Shown: positions 51,250 to 60,340, counted from the stretch's first letter. The stretch: 64,000 nt of DNA from Halobacillus naozhouensis (GCF_029714185.1 NZ_CP121671.1:248001-312000); one strand, 5' to 3'. Notes: generated by a model from the letters alone, not told the origin. Made by a program: numbers and translations.

Positions 51250-52266
51250 ATGAGTGCAGATCGTTATTCACGACAGAAATTGTTCGCGCCCATTGGACAA
51301 GCCGGCCAACAATTGATCAGAGAAAAACATGTAGTGATTATCGGAGCCGGAGCTTTGGGGGCCAGCAGTGCTGAGCAATTAGTTCGGGCTGGAATTGGCC
51401 ACTTAACAATAGTTGATCGCGATTATGTTGAAATGAGCAATCTTCAGAGACAGCAGCTTTATTCAGAGGAGGATGCTGAATTAAGAACCCCGAAGGCGAT
51501 TGCCGCAAAAGGACGACTGCAGCAAATTAACTCAGATGTTTCGATAACGGAACTGATTATGGACGTGCAACGTGAGGAGTTGGAGGAGCTTTTTCAAGCA
51601 GCAGATCTTGTCCTTGATGCAACCGATAATTTTGAGACGAGGATGATGATCAACGATGTATCGCAACTCTATCATGTGCCATGGATTTATGGAGGGTGTG
51701 TGGGGAGTTATGGACTCAGCTACACGATTATACCTGGCCAAACTCCTTGTTTACATTGTTTATTAGAGACTGTTCCGCTTGGCGGGGCAACCTGTGACAC
51801 AGTGGGGGTCATTAGTCCGGCAGTCCACATGGTTACAGCACACCAAGTCACTGAAGCTTTGAAAATTATCGTCGAAGACTTCGATTCCCTTCATAAAAAG
51901 TTAATTTCCTTCGATTTGTGGAACAACCAATACACATCCATCAAAATGGATAATGTGAAAAAGGCGGAATGCCCTAGTTGTGGAGAGGATGCAAGCTATC
52001 CTTTTTTATCACCTGTGAACCAGACGAAAACAGCGGTGCTTTGCGGCAGGGATACAGTGCAAATTCGCCCGGCTGTCAAACAAGATTTAAACTTGGAGTC
52101 TTTACGTGAACGATTGCATGAGGGAGATACGTCGTTAAACCCCTTTTTATTGTCTTATCAAACAGGGGAGCAGCAAATGGTCTTTTTTAAGGATGGTCGT
52201 GTATTAATTCACGGTACAAAAGACATCACAGAAGCTCGTCGACTTTACCATAAAATTTTAGGGTGA
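51250..52266 (+). CDS. thiF: ThiS adenylyltransferase ThiF (MoeB/ThiF family)
   Basis: 338 residues of the E1-like family. ATP site VIIGAGALGASSAEQLVRAG near residue 33, DRDYVEMSNLQRQQLY, catalytic Cys in GATCDTVGV, and two zinc CxxC pairs (CLHCLLE and CPSCGE). The extra 70-residue C-terminal region with a LLSYQTGEQQMVFFKDGRVLIHGT segment is as in Bacillus ThiF. It should activate ThiS from the operon at 4.7-7.4 kb. MoeB is the alternative. ATG 51250 follows AAAGGAGGGG. No riboswitch is seen here. Confidence 0.87.
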   Translation: MSADRYSRQKLFAPIGQAGQQLIREKHVVIIGAGALGASSAEQLVRAGIGHLTIVDRDYVEMSNLQRQQLYSEEDAELRTPKAIAAKGRLQQINSDVSITELIMDVQREELEELFQAADLVLDATDNFETRMMINDVSQLYHVPWIYGGCVGSYGLSYTIIPGQTPCLHCLLETVPLGGATCDTVGVISPAVHMVTAHQVTEALKIIVEDFDSLHKKLISFDLWNNQYTSIKMDNVKKAECPSCGEDASYPFLSPVNQTKTAVLCGRDTVQIRPAVKQDLNLESLRERLHEGDTSLNPFLLSYQTGEQQMVFFKDGRVLIHGTKDITEARRLYHKILG

Positions 52267-52354
52267 ACGTTTATGATGAGGATGTTTTGTTTTAAATTGG
52301 ATTCTCTGGGGGAATTATAAAGACAAAGGCATAGTAACAGGAGGAGGTATGAAA

Positions 52355-52450
52355 ATGGGTAAATTGATCAAACGTTTAATTAAATACGGTCCAATGATCT
52401 ATCCAATTATAAAGAAAATAATGAACAAACGAAGATCAAAAAGATATTAA
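52355..52450 (+). CDS. Cationic amphipathic mini-protein, 31 residues
   Basis: ATG at 52355 lies eight bases after AGGAGG; a second in-frame ATG at 52349 is too close to that site. The product has about ten Lys/Arg, no acidic residue, and alternating hydrophobic positions (GKLIKRLIKYGPMIY then PIIKKIMNKRR). Pattern like membrane-binding or toxin peptides, but some Bacillaceae mini-proteins of unknown role look alike. A terminator follows directly. Confidence 0.65.
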   Translation: MGKLIKRLIKYGPMIYPIIKKIMNKRRSKRY

Positions 52451-52451
52451 A

Positions 52452-52484
52452 ATGATCGTGCCTTTTTAAAGGCATGATTTTTTA
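52452..52484 (+). terminator. Intrinsic terminator
   Basis: ATCGTGCCTTT and AAAGGCATGAT arms (one G-T pair) then TTTTTT, just after the mini-protein. Confidence 0.82.
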
Positions 52485-52547
52485 TTGATATGCTAGAATA
52501 ATAGATATAGTAAAAAATGGTGGAGGATAATAAAGGGGTTGTAGAAA

Positions 52548-53705
52548 ATGAATCGATGGGATTCAACACCAGTTATCCGCTTCTTTGGCGGGCGCAATTT
52601 GTTGTACATACTTGGGGTTATCCTTTTTTTAGGAGTTAATATATTAGTCTATACAAAAGTTTCATTTATTTTCCACCCGTTCGTTGTATTTATAGAAACC
52701 ATTGCTTTACCTGTTATTCTAACAGTCGTGGCTTATTATTTACTTCGACCACTCATCGGAGTGTTGGAGCGGTTTGGTATCAAGAGGGTGTGGGGAATCC
52801 TAATCACCCTTGTCTTTGTCGCAGGCCTGATTACTTTTCTAGTCATTCTTATCATTCCATTTCTGGAAAAGCAGTTTATGAGTCTTGCTAAAGAACTTCC
52901 CCAGTATTTGATGGAGATGGCCAACTCTATTGACCAATGGTTAAGGAATTCTATGTTTGCGGGTTACTATGATAACTTATTTACGGATGTTGGCAGTTTG
53001 GTTGACCGTTTGCCAGAGGACCTTTCCTCTTTTGCAGGGTCGACCATCGAAGGGATTACAAACTTTATCTCTACATTAACGAGTGTCCTGATTGCGATCA
53101 TTACTTTACCCTTTATTCTATTCTATCTTCTTAAGGATGGGGAAAGGTTTCCACGAATGGTTCTGAGAGTACTTCCGCCTAAGGTGAGACCTGAGATTTC
53201 CAGCGTGTTCAAGGGAATTGATCATCAGCTTAGTGCTTACATCCAGGGTCAGATCATTGTCAGCTTCTGTATTGGTATAATGATGTATATCGGATTTATT
53301 ATAATCGGGCTGGATTATGCGTTGTTATTAGCGGCTATTGCCAGTGTTACCAGTGTCGTTCCTTATCTAGGACCGACGATTGCGATTATGCCTGCGCTAA
53401 TCATCGCCATCGTAACATCGCCCTTTATGGTGCTAAAACTGGCGTTTGTCTGGACAGCCGTGCAGCTTCTTGAAGGGAAATTTATTTCTCCTCAGATTAT
53501 GGGAAAAAGTTTACACATCCATCCTGTGACCATAATTTTTGTTTTACTGACAGCCGGTCATTTGTTTGGAGTCCTCGGTATTATTGTGGCGATCCCGGGA
53601 TATGCCATTTTCAAAGTGCTTGCTGTCCATATATTCTACTGGTTCCAACTCAGGTACAATAAGTACGTAAGAGAAGAAAAAGACCAATATGAACTGCCTA
53701 AATAA
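52548..53705 (+). CDS. AI-2E family transporter (YtvI/PerM-like)
   Basis: 385 residues with about eight spans in the AI-2E family order: ETIALPVILTVVAYYLLRPLIGVLERFGIKRVWGI, a soluble helical stretch (SLAKELPQYLMEMANSIDQWL), LPFILFYLLKDGERFPRMVLRVLPP, DHQLSAYIQGQIIV, YLGPTIAIMPALIIA, LLEGKFISPQIMGKSLHIHP. Members include Na+/H+ antiporters and exporters; the AI-2 name does not prove that substrate. AAAGGGG precedes the ATG. Confidence 0.9.
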   Translation: MNRWDSTPVIRFFGGRNLLYILGVILFLGVNILVYTKVSFIFHPFVVFIETIALPVILTVVAYYLLRPLIGVLERFGIKRVWGILITLVFVAGLITFLVILIIPFLEKQFMSLAKELPQYLMEMANSIDQWLRNSMFAGYYDNLFTDVGSLVDRLPEDLSSFAGSTIEGITNFISTLTSVLIAIITLPFILFYLLKDGERFPRMVLRVLPPKVRPEISSVFKGIDHQLSAYIQGQIIVSFCIGIMMYIGFIIIGLDYALLLAAIASVTSVVPYLGPTIAIMPALIIAIVTSPFMVLKLAFVWTAVQLLEGKFISPQIMGKSLHIHPVTIIFVLLTAGHLFGVLGIIVAIPGYAIFKVLAVHIFYWFQLRYNKYVREEKDQYELPK

Positions 53706-53730
53706 AGCCCGGGTTTCCGGGCTTTATTTG
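53700..53730 (+). terminator. Intrinsic terminator
   Basis: AAATAAAGCCCGG and CCGGGCTTTATTT arms; the hairpin overlaps the transporter stop codon. Confidence 0.87.
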
Positions 53731-53749
53731 CGTAAAGAAGAAGAAAAAT

Positions 53750-53810
53750 ACCATAAACCCCCACCTCAGGTCATCCATTATTTGGATGACCTGAGGTGGG
53801 GGTTTATGGT
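53750..53810. repeat. Dispersed palindrome, copy E (28-bp arms)
   Basis: The longest copy: ACCATAAACCCCC plus core, TTATT loop, exact inverted arm. It lies between convergent genes and its right arm supplies the TAA stop (53804-53806) of the GNAT gene. Confidence 0.94.
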
Positions 53811-54271
53811 AGCTCTCGTTTTGGTGTGCGTTTATAGTGATTTATCCATAAATTCGGTTCGACTTGTGTGCTTCTAGTCTGAATGAAACCTGTGTTCTCG
53901 TAAAGGTTTCGGGCGGGGGTGTTGTCTTCCCCGGTACTAACTGTAAAAGTCGAGTTTGGAAACCTGTTGAGTAACGATGATAGCAAAGACTTTGCAATTC
54001 CTTTCCTGAAATGGGCTTGGGCAACGACAAGGCGATGGATATCCACCAAGTTACCCTCCCATTTCTTGAAAGAGATGAAGCCAGCAAGTTCTTCTTTCTG
54101 AAAATAGCCGAGAAATATTTCATTACAAGAAAGAATATCGTTAATAGAATCGTAAAGTCTCGGAATTCGGTCCGTTTGTAAAAGTTCTGCTTCCTTTTGG
54201 TAGGAAGGAATTTGGACGTTAAGGATTTGTCGAGCTATTTGTCGCTTGTTATGAGCTAAGAGTGTGATCAT
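53804..54271 (-). CDS. GNAT family N-acetyltransferase
   Basis: 155 residues. Acetyl-CoA fold with EIFLGYFQKEELAGFISFKKWEGNLVDIHRLVVAQAHFRKGIAKSLLSSLL containing the pyrophosphate-binding turn (RKGIAKSL near residue 93), then STGEDNTPARNLYENTGF and a C-terminal strand. Substrate unknown. ATG 54271 follows GGAGG. The last codons lie inside palindrome copy E, so the repeat may have inserted into or replaced the original 3' end. The YeiH stop is 24 bases upstream on the same strand. Confidence 0.88.
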   Translation of the reverse strand: MITLLAHNKRQIARQILNVQIPSYQKEAELLQTDRIPRLYDSINDILSCNEIFLGYFQKEELAGFISFKKWEGNLVDIHRLVVAQAHFRKGIAKSLLSSLLNRFPNSTFTVSTGEDNTPARNLYENTGFIQTRSTQVEPNLWINHYKRTPKRELP

Positions 54272-54294
54272 CGTGCGCCTCCAGTAGGTTAATA

Positions 54295-55296
54295 TCATAA
54301 GATAGTGTACGAAACGATAGATAATAGAATCGAAGTGATAACGACCGCAACGATCGGCTTAATCGCTTTATTCCTTAAATCGTGCAGACTGATGTTTACA
54401 CCAAGTCCAACCATAGCCATCGTTAAGATAAACGAGGTCACGGCAGAAACTACATTCGCAAATTGCTCAGGTGCAGGGATATAGAAGCCTAATACGTAAC
54501 TGCCTAATAAGCTCATCACAATAAATCCGACTAAAAACCACGGAAAATCTACTCGATTGTCAGACTCCTTATTTCCTTTTCGCCCCATAATCCAAATAAT
54601 GATCAGGCTTACAGGGATAAGTAGAAATACGCGTCCAAGCTTAGCCAGTAGCGCCATGGCCAGCCCTTTTTCTCCAGCAGGTTCCCCAGCTAATACTACA
54701 TTTGCTATTTCATGAAGGCTGAGACCGGCCCACATGCCGTACGCTTCTGCGTCAAGCGGAAGGAAGGGTCTCAATCCAGTATAAATTAATGCGAAAACAG
54801 TACCAATAAATGAGATGATTCCTACACTAATAGCCGTATCCTCTTCTTTTGCCTTCAAAATCGGGGAAACGGCAGCGATCGCAGAGGCCCCGCAAATACC
54901 TGTTCCGACTCCAATCAGTAAGGAAATAGAACGGTCAGCTTTGAAGAGGTAAGCAAGAAGCATCATCACTCCAATTGCAAAAAGAATGACTAACAGGTCT
55001 CGTAATAATAAAGGTACGCCTTCATTTAAGATGACGTCAATATTAAGTTTGAGACCGAATAATACAATGGCGATCCGCAACAGTTTTTTAGCGGAAAACT
55101 GAATCCCTGTATGAATGCTGTGAGGGTATCCAAAAAAGTGACGATACAACACAGCGATGAGAATGGATGTGGCCAGAGGGCCAACCTGGGTCATTCCTGG
55201 CAGAAATGCGAGTCCGTACCCGATCCATGCTAGTAGAAAGGTAAAGCCAACTCCTGTTAACAAGGGACCTATCTTATTTCCTAGATTAGCGAACAT
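54295..55296 (-). CDS. YeiH family putative sulfate exporter (UPF0324)
   Basis: 333 residues, about ten spans. Family landmarks: LPGMTQVGPLATSILIAVLYRH, FSAKKLLRIAIVLFGLKLNID, LLIGVGTGICGASAIAAVSPILKAKEEDTA, AGLSLHEIANVVLAG, VGLGVNISLHDLR. Proposed to export sulfate or taurine-derived sulfur anions; not proven. ATG 55296 follows AAGAAGG. Divergent from a LysR regulator gene, a common pairing. Confidence 0.92.
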   Translation of the reverse strand: MFANLGNKIGPLLTGVGFTFLLAWIGYGLAFLPGMTQVGPLATSILIAVLYRHFFGYPHSIHTGIQFSAKKLLRIAIVLFGLKLNIDVILNEGVPLLLRDLLVILFAIGVMMLLAYLFKADRSISLLIGVGTGICGASAIAAVSPILKAKEEDTAISVGIISFIGTVFALIYTGLRPFLPLDAEAYGMWAGLSLHEIANVVLAGEPAGEKGLAMALLAKLGRVFLLIPVSLIIIWIMGRKGNKESDNRVDFPWFLVGFIVMSLLGSYVLGFYIPAPEQFANVVSAVTSFILTMAMVGLGVNISLHDLRNKAIKPIVAVVITSILLSIVSYTIL

Positions 55297-55414
55297 AATT
55301 TTGACCTTCTTTATAAATGAGTATAAAAATACTATACGATCCGGACTGGTCATTAGTAAAATAAAACTTTATAATAGCAACTATTAATAATACTAATCAT
55401 TAAGGTGAGGCTTT

Positions 55415-56314
55415 ATGGATTTTGAAGCACTAAAAACGTATGTAACGGTCATTGAACTACAGAGCTTTACAAAAGCATCGAAAATGTTGAATCTTTCTCA
55501 ACCCACAGTAAGTTTTCATATTAAAAATTTGGAAAAATTTTATCAATCAACATTAATTGATCGTTCCCCGAAAAAGTTCCAACTGACACAAACAGGGGAA
55601 CTAGTCTATCAGCGGGCACGCCAGGTTTTAGGAGTAATTGATAAATCACGGACGGAGGTTAATGATTACCACAATCAATTGCGGGGTTCTTTGCATATAG
55701 GCGCGAGTTATACGGTAGGGGAATATATTTTGCCTGGGCTGCTGAAGGTTTTTGACGAAAAATATCCAGAAGTTGATTTGCATATTGAGATCGAAAATAC
55801 AGAGCGGATAAACCGGGGGGTTCAGCTTCATGAATTAGATGTTGGACTCGTAGAAGGGCAAGTTAGTAAAAGGGAACTGGACTCGGTTCCGTTTCTGGAG
55901 GACGAAATGGTCGTGGTCGTGCCTCTCGAACATTCCATACGCAAACAGGAAGAAGTAGGCTTTCATCAACTCCAAGACCATACTTGGATCGGGCGTGAAG
56001 CAGGGTCGGGCACCCGGGCAGTTATGGATTCCATTCTTGAATCTTATAATATCCGTCCTCGCAAAATGATTACCATTGGAAGTAATCATGGAGTCATACA
56101 AGGTGTGAAGCAAGGACTTGGTTTGTCTTTAATTTCGAAAACGGTTGTGGATCACACGCATGCACGCCATCATATTTATGATCTCCCGTTTATCAAGCCG
56201 CCTACACGTTTCTTTTCATATGTTTTTCCGGCTTCAGAACAGGAACTGTCCAAAAATGCAGAAGTTTTTATCGAATTGATGAATGATTTTTTTAATTTAC
56301 AAGAAAATCTGTGA
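55415..56314 (+). CDS. LysR family regulator next to yeiH
   Basis: 299 residues. N-terminal HTH (ALKTYVTVIELQSFTKASKMLNLSQPTVSFHIKNLEKFYQ), then the LysR effector domain with LHIGASYTVGEYILPGLL, LDVGLVEGQV, and GREAGSGTRAVMDSIL. Close to CysL/YeiE-type regulators of sulfur genes. AAGGTGAGG precedes the ATG. It probably controls the divergent YeiH gene across the shared 118-base region, where AAT/ATT-rich repeats occur. Confidence 0.92.
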   Translation: MDFEALKTYVTVIELQSFTKASKMLNLSQPTVSFHIKNLEKFYQSTLIDRSPKKFQLTQTGELVYQRARQVLGVIDKSRTEVNDYHNQLRGSLHIGASYTVGEYILPGLLKVFDEKYPEVDLHIEIENTERINRGVQLHELDVGLVEGQVSKRELDSVPFLEDEMVVVVPLEHSIRKQEEVGFHQLQDHTWIGREAGSGTRAVMDSILESYNIRPRKMITIGSNHGVIQGVKQGLGLSLISKTVVDHTHARHHIYDLPFIKPPTRFFSYVFPASEQELSKNAEVFIELMNDFFNLQENL

Positions 56315-56461
56315 AGACCTGCATAATTTAACTTAGTGAAGGGTATTGTAAAATTGGGAGAAAATGTTGAAACATTCGAATGAGTGAAAACGTACAAAAT
56401 ATATCGGAACGAATAGGTGTGGTTTCGAGCCAAATTTTGCAAGTTATACTGAGGTGAAAAC

Positions 56462-56610
56462 ATGAAGAGCCTGGACCAGTTCGTCGACTATTTAAAGACT
56501 CTGGGAGTTGAGGTAGAGAAGGTTTATAAAACACCGAAGGAAGAAACGAGATAACAGAGAAGCTTGCTGATAACGTACTTAATCTGGATTTAGAACATAT
56601 GCAGAGATGA
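56462..56610 (+). pseudogene. Small gene, apparently frameshifted
   Basis: ATG behind GAGGTGA encodes MKSLDQFVDYLKTLGVEVE through PKEETR and stops at 56554. Directly after, another frame continues naturally as ITEKLADNVLNLDLEHMQR with TGA at 56608-56610. Shifting within 56545-56555 would give one acidic helical protein of about 50 residues. Family unknown; the first part alone may be the product. Confidence 0.45.
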
Positions 56611-56640
56611 GGTGTGTCTTAATGACATGCCTCATCTCTA
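56604..56640. terminator. Bidirectional terminator hairpin
   Basis: AGAGATGAGG and CCTCATCTCT arms with an inner TGTC/GACA pairing, between the small gene and the MFS stop. Confidence 0.75.
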
Positions 56641-57849
56641 TGCCGTTTTATTCGATGTGATTTCCATGAAGAGAGGGTGGCGGGATTGATAGATTGACCA
56701 AATCATTCCTAAGCTAACCGGGATAAGTAACGTCATAAATACGACATTTGCGCTAAGTGTAGAGGCAATGACACCGAACAATGGGCCGGTGATGATAACA
56801 GATGCCTGGTTACACAGCATACGAAAGCTTGACATTCTTCCATGATACTCTTTTTCAGTAGCTATTTGTTGAACAGACTGCAACAGCGCTCTTACAAAAG
56901 AAGTCCCGACCCCGACGAATAGCACACCGGTAAAAGCCATCCATACGTTTCGCGTTATCCCTAACAGGAGCAATCCCAGAGCTATACTCGCAAGTGAACC
57001 AATCGCCAAATGGTTTTTCAATTTTCTCCACCACCATGCACCCAATAGACCGGCTGTAATCCCTCCAATGGAAAAAGTAACATCCAGAAAACCGTAAATC
57101 AGGGCTGAACGATCTAAATAAGCACTCGTGTACACAGATAGGAAACCTAATGTTGTATGAAAGGTGAGCTGTCCAAGCATCATCATCATAAATAAACTAT
57201 GAAGGATGGTATGACTCTTTAAGTAGGCAAAACCATCTTTCAACTCGGTGAAGAACCGCTGTTTTTTCATATGTTTCCGCTCAGAGGAAGGGATATACTT
57301 CATTAGAGAAATGGAGATAAAGGCACTCAAGTAGAAGACTAGCACCATCGCCAAAGATAATGGAGTTGCAAACCAACTGGAAAAGATCCCACCTAAAGCC
57401 GCTCCTAGTAAACTTCCAGAAATGGTGGCTGCTCCCGATAATGAGAAAATCCTCGGCAACTCTTGCTGATCAAATACTTCAGCAACTAATGCCTGCAGCG
57501 ATGGACGGAACAAGGAACCAGTAGTCTGCAGCACCATATGGGTAGCGATCATCCACCACGGAGTGACCCATTCATAAACAAATGAGAAAAGCAGCAAACT
57601 TAGAATGAAAAGACTCATTCCGCTCGCAAGGTTTGCAAGCATCTTACGATTATGTCGGTCCACTAGCACCCCGAAGATTAAATTAGAAAATAACCCCGGG
57701 ACGAAGCCAAAGCTAACAAATAATCCAGTATATAAAGCATTCCCCGTCCATTGAAAGAGAACCCATGTGACAAGAACAAAGTACATAGCCCTTCCGCATT
57801 CATATAAAAAGTAGCCTGATAAAAGCTTGTTTCTGTTCGTGCGATTCAT
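56638..57849 (-). CDS. MFS transporter
   Basis: 403 residues, 12 spans, of the MFS_3 multidrug-type group. Landmarks: LLSGYFLYECGRAMYFVLVTWVLFQWTGNALYTG, loop FGVLVDRHNRKMLANLASG, FRPSLQALVAEVFDQQELPR, and a mid-protein KKQRFFTELKDGFAYLKSH loop. ATG 57849 follows GGGGTGATGGG. Divergent from a LysR gene 108 bases away that probably regulates it. Confidence 0.9.
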   Translation of the reverse strand: MNRTNRNKLLSGYFLYECGRAMYFVLVTWVLFQWTGNALYTGLFVSFGFVPGLFSNLIFGVLVDRHNRKMLANLASGMSLFILSLLLFSFVYEWVTPWWMIATHMVLQTTGSLFRPSLQALVAEVFDQQELPRIFSLSGAATISGSLLGAALGGIFSSWFATPLSLAMVLVFYLSAFISISLMKYIPSSERKHMKKQRFFTELKDGFAYLKSHTILHSLFMMMMLGQLTFHTTLGFLSVYTSAYLDRSALIYGFLDVTFSIGGITAGLLGAWWWRKLKNHLAIGSLASIALGLLLLGITRNVWMAFTGVLFVGVGTSFVRALLQSVQQIATEKEYHGRMSSFRMLCNQASVIITGPLFGVIASTLSANVVFMTLLIPVSLGMIWSIYQSRHPLFMEITSNKTA

Positions 57850-57957
57850 CCCATCACCCCACATCTTTAAGCTAACTTCATCCTACCCCAGCTTATGAAA
57901 TAAGTATAATATTGAATTATAATAATACTTGATAAGTATAAGTTATAGGGGGATCTT

Positions 57958-58806
57958 ATGAGAATAGATGATTACCAATTACTCTTAAATTTGAGAGAAC
58001 ATAAAACAATACGAGCCACAGCTAAAAAAATACTTTTATCACAGCCTGCCATCACACAAAGACTTAAATATATAGAAGAATATTTCAGTGTGAAGGTTTT
58101 TCTGCGTACGCCAAAGCAGCTCATCGTGACGGCTGCAGGTGAACAAATTATCAAACATGCTGAACAATTGCTTTTTCAGGAAACCCGATTACATCATCAG
58201 CTGATAAAGTCAGTGGATGAGGTGACGGGAACTCTGTCACTCGGGGTTTCTTCCTTAGTCAGTCAGCACTATCTCCCGAAGATTTTAGATGCTTATACGA
58301 AAGCTTATCCTAAGGTAACCATTGATTTAATTACAGGGGTGAGTGAAGAAATACGCCAGTCAGCTGCTGATTTTCATGTATGCATTGTTCGTGGAGAACA
58401 GCTCGTGGATTACCAATGTCATCACCTGTTTAGCGATCGGCTTTATCTTTTCGATACGATAGAGATTGGGGAAGACCAACGCCCTTTCATTGAATTTAAA
58501 ACAGACGCCGACTATCAGAAGCTGATAGAAGACTGGATGCTGGAACAAAGGGGGGTGGATATTCGACGATCCATGAAGGTGGATCAGTTTGAAACAGCAA
58601 AGGAGTTAATGAAAATAGGATTGGGGATGACGGTTCTTCCTAAGAGTATGGTAACAGAGGAGTTAATGAATTTACCCCATCTTCCATTAGAGGTAAAAGG
58701 AGAACCTTTAGTCAGGGAAACGTGGTTGTGTTTAAAAGAGGGGATTCGTGCTCTTCCTCAAGTAGAAGCATTTGTGGATATGCTGAAAAATAAGCCCTGG
58801 ATATAA
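57958..58806 (+). CDS. LysR family regulator next to the MFS gene
   Basis: 282 residues. HTH (YQLLLNLREHKTIRATAKKILLSQPAITQRLKYIEEYFSVKVFLR) then a LysR effector domain (GTLSLGVSSLVSQHYLPKILDAY, LGMTVLPKSMV). Some family Gly positions are missing in the effector domain. AGGGGGAT precedes the ATG. The likely target is the divergent MFS transporter. Confidence 0.9.
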   Translation: MRIDDYQLLLNLREHKTIRATAKKILLSQPAITQRLKYIEEYFSVKVFLRTPKQLIVTAAGEQIIKHAEQLLFQETRLHHQLIKSVDEVTGTLSLGVSSLVSQHYLPKILDAYTKAYPKVTIDLITGVSEEIRQSAADFHVCIVRGEQLVDYQCHHLFSDRLYLFDTIEIGEDQRPFIEFKTDADYQKLIEDWMLEQRGVDIRRSMKVDQFETAKELMKIGLGMTVLPKSMVTEELMNLPHLPLEVKGEPLVRETWLCLKEGIRALPQVEAFVDMLKNKPWI

Positions 58807-58867
58807 GGAAAGTGCTGTTGATAGATCCATTGCAGGATACTCATCGGGTTAATTATCATCCTAAATT

Positions 58868-58900
58868 TAAAACCCCAATCAGCATGGATTGGAGTTTTAA
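58868..58900. terminator. Terminator between convergent genes
   Basis: AAAACCCCAATC and GATTGGAGTTTT arms (one mismatch) between the LysR stop and the P450 stop. Confidence 0.85.
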
Positions 58901-58925
58901 TGGATAGCTGGTTTGAAAGTGAGGT

Positions 58926-60185
58926 TCAGGCTTCCTTTGACTTAACATTAGTCATTATAAATCTACTGTTAGGTAGTGTAGGCATCCTCACCAGGCTGTA
59001 GTGTAAATTTTGTTTGGGAACTTTATAGTCAAGTTGATTTAAGAAATTCAAACTGGCTTTCATGGCTTCAATCGTTGCCCATTCCCCCGGACACCGATGA
59101 TTTTTATAATAGTTGCCACCACCTTGCGGAATTAAGTCATACAGACCGCCATTCCAGTTCTTAAACCGTTTAGGTGAGAAAGTATTGGGGTTCTCCCATA
59201 AGCGTGAATCGTGATTGGTGCCATAAATATCGAGTAACACTAACTGACCTTCATTAAAATGGCAATGATTCCAGATGAAACCACGTCGAACTCGTGCTCC
59301 TAAAAATGGGCCGAATGGGTAGTACCGCCGGACTTCCTGAACAAACATTTGGATATAGTCGTCATTGCCATCCTCAAGCTCATCGCGCAGTTCAGGGCGT
59401 TTATGCAACGCTAAGGCACTGAATGTAATATAAGTAGCAATCGCTACAATAGGACGGAGCACATTAATTAACTCAATAGCCGCCATCCTTATGTCCAGCG
59501 GTTTTCCTTCCATGTCTTTATGAAAAGCCATAGCATAGGCAGCGGTCTCTTCTTCTGCTTCTAATTTACCGGAACGAATTTTTCTAATGACTTGTCTAAT
59601 CCATTTTTCTGCTCGAGCTCTCGCTTTTCTTCCGCGCCAATGCCTTGGCCCAACGGCTCCGAAAGCATCCACCATATTTGAAAAATCAGCAGCTCTTTGG
59701 GTTACTTCTGTCTTTTTAATAGGTACCCCAGACCATTCACAGGCTGCCTGACATAGAACTTCCTGTGCTTCATCGAACAGTACTATTTTATCTTTTTTCC
59801 TCCATTTGGAAGCCTTTTGTTCCCAGTACTTATGGGTTAATTCACCTAGCTTCTTGAGTCTTGGGGCCGTCATAAGTGACATGAAAAGGTGCTTGCGGTG
59901 TTCGTGTGGTGATCCATCCATGGTTTGGATCCCATTTTCACCAAATAACGTTTTTTGGATTCTTTTTGGAGCTGCCCCATCTCGTTGGAATCGCTCCTTA
60001 TCATAAAACATCTTTGCTGCTTCCTGACCTGTTATACAAATTACATTTTCCCCAAGCAGCCTTGTCTGAAAGAGATCTGTTCCAAAACGAGCAGTTCTTT
60101 TAGGGATAAACTGATAACCTTCAAATAATAAAGTCAAACTATGGTCCAACCCTTTATCACGGGGGGTTTTATCGGCTTTTTTCAT
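58926..60185 (-). CDS. Fatty-acid peroxygenase, cytochrome P450 CYP152 family
   Basis: 419 residues, very like P450-BSbeta of B. subtilis along its length. It uses H2O2 to hydroxylate (or decarboxylate) long-chain fatty acids and needs no reductase. Visible: SLTLLFEGYQFIPKRTARF, DAFGAVGPRHWRGRKARARAE, the Arg-Pro of the active site in ELINVLRPIVAIA near residue 248, FVQEVRRYYPFGPFLGA, and the heme Cys in HRCPGEW near 367. AGGAG-poor upstream; ATG 60185 matches the family start. Monocistronic. Confidence 0.95.
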   Translation of the reverse strand: MKKADKTPRDKGLDHSLTLLFEGYQFIPKRTARFGTDLFQTRLLGENVICITGQEAAKMFYDKERFQRDGAAPKRIQKTLFGENGIQTMDGSPHEHRKHLFMSLMTAPRLKKLGELTHKYWEQKASKWRKKDKIVLFDEAQEVLCQAACEWSGVPIKKTEVTQRAADFSNMVDAFGAVGPRHWRGRKARARAEKWIRQVIRKIRSGKLEAEEETAAYAMAFHKDMEGKPLDIRMAAIELINVLRPIVAIATYITFSALALHKRPELRDELEDGNDDYIQMFVQEVRRYYPFGPFLGARVRRGFIWNHCHFNEGQLVLLDIYGTNHDSRLWENPNTFSPKRFKNWNGGLYDLIPQGGGNYYKNHRCPGEWATIEAMKASLNFLNQLDYKVPKQNLHYSLVRMPTLPNSRFIMTNVKSKEA

Positions 60186-60293
60186 GAGGAAGCGCTCCTT
60201 CCATTCGGTAGTATGATCGAGGCTTTTCCTTTGTATTAATCTTCCCTGGATTCAAAGCATTAAACTCTCTAATTCTTTTGTATCAAAATAATA

Positions 60294-60326
60294 AAAAAAC
60301 ACTTCACTGTAAAAGTGAAGTGTTTT
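60294..60326 (-). terminator. Terminator of the ehu operon
   Basis: AAAACACTTCACT and AGTGAAGTGTTTT arms around a 4-base loop, with T on the minus strand side, 15 bases after the ehuA stop. Confidence 0.9.
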
Positions 60327-60340
60327 CTTCGTCTTTGCTT

